From NCBI GenBank assembly GCA_004143945.1, contig SEHB01000006.1, positions 62,001 to 126,000 on the forward strand: a stretch of DNA of 64,000 nt. The letters are read 5' to 3'. Positions 59,878 to 64,000 of this stretch are shown in pieces (position 1 is the stretch's first letter; every line of letters starts with the position of its first letter). The stretch is from Lysobacteraceae bacterium (GTDB lineage Bacteria > Pseudomonadota > Gammaproteobacteria > Xanthomonadales > Rhodanobacteraceae). A program made the translations under genes and the position numbers. Under the pieces are notes generated by a model, which was not told the DNA's origin, made no database searches, and saw only the letters and a list, made by a program, of their open reading frames with translations.

Positions 59878-60833
59878 ATGTGCGCGGCGACGACATCGCG
59901 GTCCGTGCGCGCGGCCTCACGCGGCGCTTCGGGCGCCTCGTCGCGGTCGATCACGTCGACCTCGCGGTGCCGCGCCGACACGTCTACGGCTTCCTCGGCC
60001 CGAACGGCTCGGGCAAGTCGACGACGATCCGCATGCTCTGCGGGCTGCTCACGCCGAGCGAGGGCGAGATCGAGGTGCTCGGCCTGTCGATCCCGCGCGA
60101 GGCGGAGGCGTTGCGCGCGCGCATCGGCTACATGACGCAGAAGTTCTCGCTGTTCGAGGACCTCACCGTGCGCGAAAACCTCGAGTTCCTCGCCGCCGTG
60201 CAGTCGCTGCCGAGGGGGCGCGCACGTGCACGCATCGACGAGCTGCTCGTGCAGTTCCGCTTCGGCGATCGCCGCAGGCAACTCGCGGGCACGCTGAGCG
60301 GCGGGCAGAAGCAGCGCCTCGCGCTCGCCTGCGCGGTGATCCACGAGCCGGAGCTGCTGTTCCTCGACGAACCGACCAGCGCGGTCGATCCCGAGTCGCG
60401 CCGCGACTTCTGGGAGAAGCTGTTCGAACTCGCCGACGCGGGCACGACCCTGCTGGTCTCGACGCACTACATGGACGAGGCCGAGCGCTGCCACCGCCTC
60501 GCGATCCTCGACCACGGCGTACTCGTCGCCGACGGCACGCCGGCCGAACTCACCGCGGGCCTCGCGGGTCGCACGCTGGTAGTCGAATCGGGCGATCCGC
60601 GTCGCGCCCGCGAGGCCCTGCTCGAGGTCGACGGCGTGCTCGGCGCCGCGCAGATCGGCAACAGCCTGCGCGTGCTCGCCGACGTGGGCGCAGGCGCGAT
60701 CGAGCGCACGCTGACCGACGCGCTGTCGCGCGCCGGGCTCGCGGCGCGCGTGGTGCCGATCGAGGCGAACCTCGAGGACGTGTTCGTCGCGGTCACGCAT
60801 GCGAGCCGCGTCGAGCAGGGCGATCGCGCATGA
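59874..60833 (+). CDS. ABC exporter ATP-binding protein (YbhF-like half)
   Basis: A 319-residue ATPase of the DRA/NodI/YbhF group: Walker A GPNGSGKST (near 43-51), Q-loop YMTQKFSLFEDLTVRENL, signature LSGGQKQRLALA, Walker B LLFLDEPTSAVDP and H-loop STHYMDEAERC. It is a single-cassette protein, whereas E. coli YbhF has two. It is coupled by ATGA overlaps to both neighbours and energises the following ABC-2 permease. Confidence 0.9.
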   Translation: MNVRGDDIAVRARGLTRRFGRLVAVDHVDLAVPRRHVYGFLGPNGSGKSTTIRMLCGLLTPSEGEIEVLGLSIPREAEALRARIGYMTQKFSLFEDLTVRENLEFLAAVQSLPRGRARARIDELLVQFRFGDRRRQLAGTLSGGQKQRLALACAVIHEPELLFLDEPTSAVDPESRRDFWEKLFELADAGTTLLVSTHYMDEAERCHRLAILDHGVLVADGTPAELTAGLAGRTLVVESGDPRRAREALLEVDGVLGAAQIGNSLRVLADVGAGAIERTLTDALSRAGLAARVVPIEANLEDVFVAVTHASRVEQGDRA

Positions 60834-61939
60834 ACCTGCGCCGGCTGTGGGCCGTGGTCGTGAAGGAGCTGCGCCAGATGCGGCGGGACCGCATCACGCT
60901 CGCGATGATCATCGGCGTACCCGTGCTGCAGCTGGTCCTGTTCGGCTATGCGATCAACCTCAACCTGCGCGGACTCGACGCGGGCATCGCCGACCAGGCC
61001 AACACGGCCGGTTCGCGTGCGGTCGTGATGGACATGCTCGCGACCGGCGTGGTCGCGCCGGTGCTCGAAGCGCGCACGCCGCAGGAACTGGTCGAACATA
61101 TCCGGCGCGGCGAGATCAGCGTCGGCATCGCGATCCCGCCCGACTTCGAGCGGCGCCGGGCCGAACACACGGAGGCGGTGCAGGTGATGGTCGATGCGAG
61201 CGACACCGCGGTGCAGGGCGCGGCCGCGCAGCTCGCGCAGGTGCCGCTCTCGGTCGTGCCGGGGACGGGCGTCGCGCCGCTCTCGGCCACGCCGCCAGCG
61301 ACGCCGGTCAGCGTGGTCGCGTTCTACAACCCCGAGCGGCGCACCGCGGTCAACATCGTGCCGGGCCTGATCGGCGTGATACTGACCATGACGATGGTGC
61401 TGTTCACCGCGGTCGCGATCGTGCGCGAACGCGAGCGCGGCAACATGGAACTCCTGATCGCGACGCCGTTGTCGAGCGCCGAACTCATGATCGGCAAGGT
61501 GTTGCCCTACATCGGCATCGGCCTCGTGCAGACGACGGTGATCCTCGCACTCGGCATGTGGCTGTTCGAGGTGCCGGTACGCGGCAGCATGCTCGACGTC
61601 TACCTCGCGGCGGGCCTGCTGATCCTCGCCAACCTCGCGCTCGGCCTGCTGATCTCGACGCGTGCGAAGTCGCAGTTCCAGGCGATGCAGATGACGTTCT
61701 TCATCTTCCTGCCGTCGATCCTGCTGTCGGGCTTCATGTTCCCGTTCGCGGGCATGCCACGCGTCGCGCAATGGCTGGCGGAACTGCTGCCGCTGACGCA
61801 CTTCCTGCGCCTGATCCGCGGCGTCATGCTGCGCGGCGCCGGCCTGTGGGAGCTGTGGATCGACGCGGCGGCGCTCGGCCTGTTCATCGTCGTGATGATC
61901 GGCGCGGCGATCCTGCGCTTCAGCAAGCGACTGGACTGA
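60830..61939 (+). CDS. ABC-2 type permease (YbhS/YbhR-like)
   Basis: A 369-residue ABC-2 permease: first helix about 23-45 (ITLAMIIGVPVLQLVLFGYAI), a large extracytoplasmic domain, then five helices from about 175, including the TMTMVLFTAVAIVRERERGNMELL coupling segment and STRAKSQFQAMQMTFFIFLPSILLSGFMFPF. Only one permease gene is present, so it probably acts as a homodimer, unlike the YbhS/YbhR pair. Last gene of the TetR-led operon. Confidence 0.9.
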   Translation: MNLRRLWAVVVKELRQMRRDRITLAMIIGVPVLQLVLFGYAINLNLRGLDAGIADQANTAGSRAVVMDMLATGVVAPVLEARTPQELVEHIRRGEISVGIAIPPDFERRRAEHTEAVQVMVDASDTAVQGAAAQLAQVPLSVVPGTGVAPLSATPPATPVSVVAFYNPERRTAVNIVPGLIGVILTMTMVLFTAVAIVRERERGNMELLIATPLSSAELMIGKVLPYIGIGLVQTTVILALGMWLFEVPVRGSMLDVYLAAGLLILANLALGLLISTRAKSQFQAMQMTFFIFLPSILLSGFMFPFAGMPRVAQWLAELLPLTHFLRLIRGVMLRGAGLWELWIDAAALGLFIVVMIGAAILRFSKRLD

Positions 61940-62061
61940 GGTCCCGGCTCATGCGCGGGCGCCTGCGGCTGCGTGGACGCACGCGACTGCACTACACTGC
62001 GCGCACGCCGGCCCGGCGCGGCATCGGGCAGCGGGCGGCCATCACCCAGGGGGGAAATCAG

Positions 62062-62574
62062 ATGCCTTGCACCGAAGTCCGCCGCGGTCGCCGCAGCGTC
62101 GTACGCGCTTGCGCCGCGCTGTTCGCGCTTGCCGCTCCTTCCGCCTTCGCCGGTGCCGGCCTCGTGCTCGCGATCGAGGACGACGTCGCGTACGCGCGCT
62201 ACGGCCAGGTGGTCGACTACCGGGTCACGCTGTCGAACGAAGGCGCGGCCGACGCGGCCGACCTCGCGTGGTCGCTGGTCGTCTCCGCTGCGATGGACGG
62301 CGAAGGCGCGAGCTGGACCTGCTACGGCGCCGGTGCGGGCGCGACCTGCGGCGGCAGCGGGAACGGACTTCCGGACGAGGTCGGCATCGCATTGCCGGCC
62401 GGACGCAGCCTGACCTGGGTCGTCAGCGTGCCGGTGCGCGCCGATGCGGCCGATGCCGTGGCCGACGTCAGCGCGGTCCTCGCCGCACCGGCGTTCGACG
62501 CGAGCGACAGCAACACGCTCGTGCTGCTGCGCGACGGTTTCGACGAGGCCTATCCGCTCTCGCCGGCGCGCTGA
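62062..62574 (+). CDS. Secreted DUF11-like protein with C-terminal VLLRDGFDEAYPLSPAR
   Basis: A 170-residue exported protein: signal peptide (about 1-31, ending AFAGAG), a single DUF11-like Ig domain (YGQVVDYRVTLSNEGAADAADLAWSLVV; ALPAGRSLTWVVSVPVRADA) with one Cys pair, then a tail with LVLLRDGFDE followed by nine residues. GGGGGGAAA gives a strong start at 62062. It sits between the ABC operon and miaB on the opposite strand. Function unknown; it is the smallest DGFE-type protein in the window. Confidence 0.75.
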   Translation: MPCTEVRRGRRSVVRACAALFALAAPSAFAGAGLVLAIEDDVAYARYGQVVDYRVTLSNEGAADAADLAWSLVVSAAMDGEGASWTCYGAGAGATCGGSGNGLPDEVGIALPAGRSLTWVVSVPVRADAADAVADVSAVLAAPAFDASDSNTLVLLRDGFDEAYPLSPAR

Positions 62575-62594
62575 CGCGCGCCGCGGATCGCCGC

Positions 62595-63950
62595 TCAAGC
62601 GGCAGAGGCGGGCTCCGGCGCATCCACGGCGCACACGCGCCCGCGCAGCGAATTGGCCAGCGCCTCGGTGATCTCGAGGTCGACGAACTGGCCGACCAGG
62701 CGCGCGGGCGCCGCGAAGTTGACCGAACGCATGTTCTCGGTCTTGCCGGTGAGTTCGGACGCATTCTTGCGCGACGGCCCTTCGACGAGCACGCGCTGCG
62801 TGCTTCCGACCATCGCTTCGCTGATCCGTTTCGCATTCGCATTGAGTACGGCCTGCAGGCGCTCGAGGCGGCGGTGCTTGACCGCATCGGAGGTGTCGTC
62901 CGCGAGGCTCGCCGCGGGCGTGCCCGGGCGGCGCGAGTAGATGAACGAGAAGCTCTGGTCGAAGCCGACCTCGTCGATGAGCGTCATCGTGCGCTCGAAG
63001 TCGGCCTCGGTCTCGCCCGGGAATCCGACGATGAAATCCGACGAGATGCAGATGCCCGGACGCACCGCGCGCAGCTTGCGGATCTTCTGCTTGAACTCGA
63101 GCGCGGTGTAGCCGCGCTTCATCGCGGCGAGCACGCGGTCCGATCCCGATTGCACGGGCAGGTGCAGGAAATCGGCGAGCTTGGGCACGTTCGCGTAGGC
63201 CTCGACCAGCGAATCGGAGAATTCGAGCGGGTGCGAGGTCGTGAAGCGGATGCGGCCGATGCCGTCGATTTCCGCGATCGCATGGATCAGCAGGCCGAGG
63301 TCGGCGGTGCCGCCGCCGAACATCGGTCCGCGATACGCGTTGACGTTCTGGCCGAGCAGGTTGACCTCGCGCACGCCCTGCTCGGCGAGCGTCGCGACTT
63401 CGGCGAGCACGTCGTCGAACGGACGGCTGATTTCCTCGCCGCGCGTGTAGGGCACCACGCAGAACGAGCAATACTTCGAGCAGCCTTCCATGATCGAGAC
63501 GAACGCGCTCGGGCCCTCCGCGCGCGGCTCCGGCAGTGCGTCGAACTTCTCGATCTCCGGAAAGCTGATGTCGACCTGCGCCTTGCCACTCGCGCGCCGT
63601 GCCTCGATGAGCTCGGGCAGGCGATGCAGCGTCTGCGGGCCGAACACGAGGTCGACGAACGGCGCGCGCTTGACGATCGCGTCGCCCTCCTGGCTCGCGA
63701 CGCAGCCGCCGACGCCGATCAGCACCGGTTTGCCATCGTGCTTGTGCTGCTTCCAGCGCCCGAGCTGGCTGAAGACCTTTTCCTGCGCCTTTTCGCGGAT
63801 CGAGCAGGTGTTGACGAGGATCACGTCGGCTTCCGATTCGACCTGGGTCAGCTCCAGGCCATGCGAAGCGCGCAGCACGTCGGCCATCCGCGCCGAGTCG
63901 TACTCGTTCATCTGGCAACCGTGGGTCTTGATGTAGAGCTTGCCGGTCAT
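62595..63950 (-). CDS. miaB: tRNA-2-methylthio-N6-dimethylallyladenosine synthase MiaB
   Basis: A 451-residue radical SAM methylthiotransferase. The N-terminal UPF0004 cluster cysteines are in HGCQMN, NTCSIR and GVGGCV, the radical SAM cluster is CSKYCSFC, and a TRAM domain ends the protein (about 380-445). It adds the methylthio group at A37 of tRNAs reading UNN codons. In relatives miaB adjoins ybeZ; here 7.2 kb of accessory genes lie between. The ATG at 63950 is 50 bases from the window edge. Confidence 0.96.
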   Translation of the reverse strand: MTGKLYIKTHGCQMNEYDSARMADVLRASHGLELTQVESEADVILVNTCSIREKAQEKVFSQLGRWKQHKHDGKPVLIGVGGCVASQEGDAIVKRAPFVDLVFGPQTLHRLPELIEARRASGKAQVDISFPEIEKFDALPEPRAEGPSAFVSIMEGCSKYCSFCVVPYTRGEEISRPFDDVLAEVATLAEQGVREVNLLGQNVNAYRGPMFGGGTADLGLLIHAIAEIDGIGRIRFTTSHPLEFSDSLVEAYANVPKLADFLHLPVQSGSDRVLAAMKRGYTALEFKQKIRKLRAVRPGICISSDFIVGFPGETEADFERTMTLIDEVGFDQSFSFIYSRRPGTPAASLADDTSDAVKHRRLERLQAVLNANAKRISEAMVGSTQRVLVEGPSRKNASELTGKTENMRSVNFAAPARLVGQFVDLEITEALANSLRGRVCAVDAPEPASAA

Positions 63951-64000
63951 GGTCGGGGCGAAAGACGCGGGGGACCTCGGAGTTTAGCATTGCGCGGCAA

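Noticed and set aside
28531-62574. DGFE tails as PEP-CTERM, GlyGly-CTERM or LPXTG signals
   Set aside because: Those signals have a hydrophobic helix and basic tail after the motif; none of the six proteins has them.

Overview
The window is GC-rich, densely packed bacterial chromosome. Gene content and order point to a gammaproteobacterium of the Lysobacterales (Xanthomonadales), most like Rhodanobacteraceae. The support is the lptD-surA-pdxA-rsmA-apaG-apaH block, tamA-tamB, ybeZ-ybeY-ybeX, the lgt-thyA-folA run, short extragenic palindromes of the TAGGAGCGGC...GCCGCGACC type, heptanucleotide arrays, and secreted proteins ending in a short DGFE-like motif. The family-level call is an inference from recalled habits of that group, not from a comparison. 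No rRNA, tRNA, CRISPR array, prophage or insertion sequence was recognised.

Layout. 1-5.7 kb: ybbP (cut by the window edge) and ybbA face tesA, then a Dcp-type peptidase, a palindromic repeat block and a HipA-like/DUF3037 pair. 5.8-9.8 kb (minus): two two-component systems head to tail, CpxRA then RegBA. 9.9-13.2 kb: PAP2 phosphatase, dgkA, and lemA with two TPM-domain genes. 13.4-20.7 kb: YyaL-type thioredoxin-fold protein, a class IV aminotransferase, a sulfotransferase-like protein, rlmI, lgt, thyA and folA. 20.8-28.4 kb (minus): the envelope and ribosome maturation operon lptD to apaH, interrupted by a 658-bp repeat island between pdxA and rsmA. 28.5-32.4 kb (minus): two related secreted-protein genes, one decayed, then a small operon of a membrane protein, a cobalamin adenosyltransferase, an unknown protein and a deacetylase-like protein. 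32.5-34.9 kb: two ubiquinone-type monooxygenases. 35.2-40.8 kb (minus): tamA-tamB. 40.9-49.3 kb: DUF3096 protein, an ECF-type sigma factor, an unknown gene, ybdD facing cstA, a Ser/Thr kinase with a TPR-like sensor region, and corA. 49.4-55.4 kb (minus): a secreted M28 aminopeptidase, a DUF4105 membrane protein, and corC-ybeY-[extra secreted gene]-ybeZ. 55.4-62.6 kb: accessory cargo (META/DUF4377 protein, beta-helix protein, TetR-regulated ABC exporter, DUF11-like protein) lying between ybeZ and miaB. 62.6-63.95 kb (minus): miaB.

Two patterns stand out. First, six signal-peptide-bearing proteins of unrelated fold end in, or nearly in, a short motif (consensus [LIV]-[FL]-x-[DN]-[GE]-F-[ED], typically IFADGFE). 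The tag looks like an undescribed C-terminal address or processing signal. Second, tandem heptamers of two families (AGCCCTC and GGGAATS) sit exactly at gene ends. They supply the stop codons of lgt and ybeY, abut that of cpxA, and form both the translation start region and an in-frame segment of the DUF4105 gene. Because seven is not a multiple of three, copy-number change in the DUF4105 arrays would shift the reading frame.
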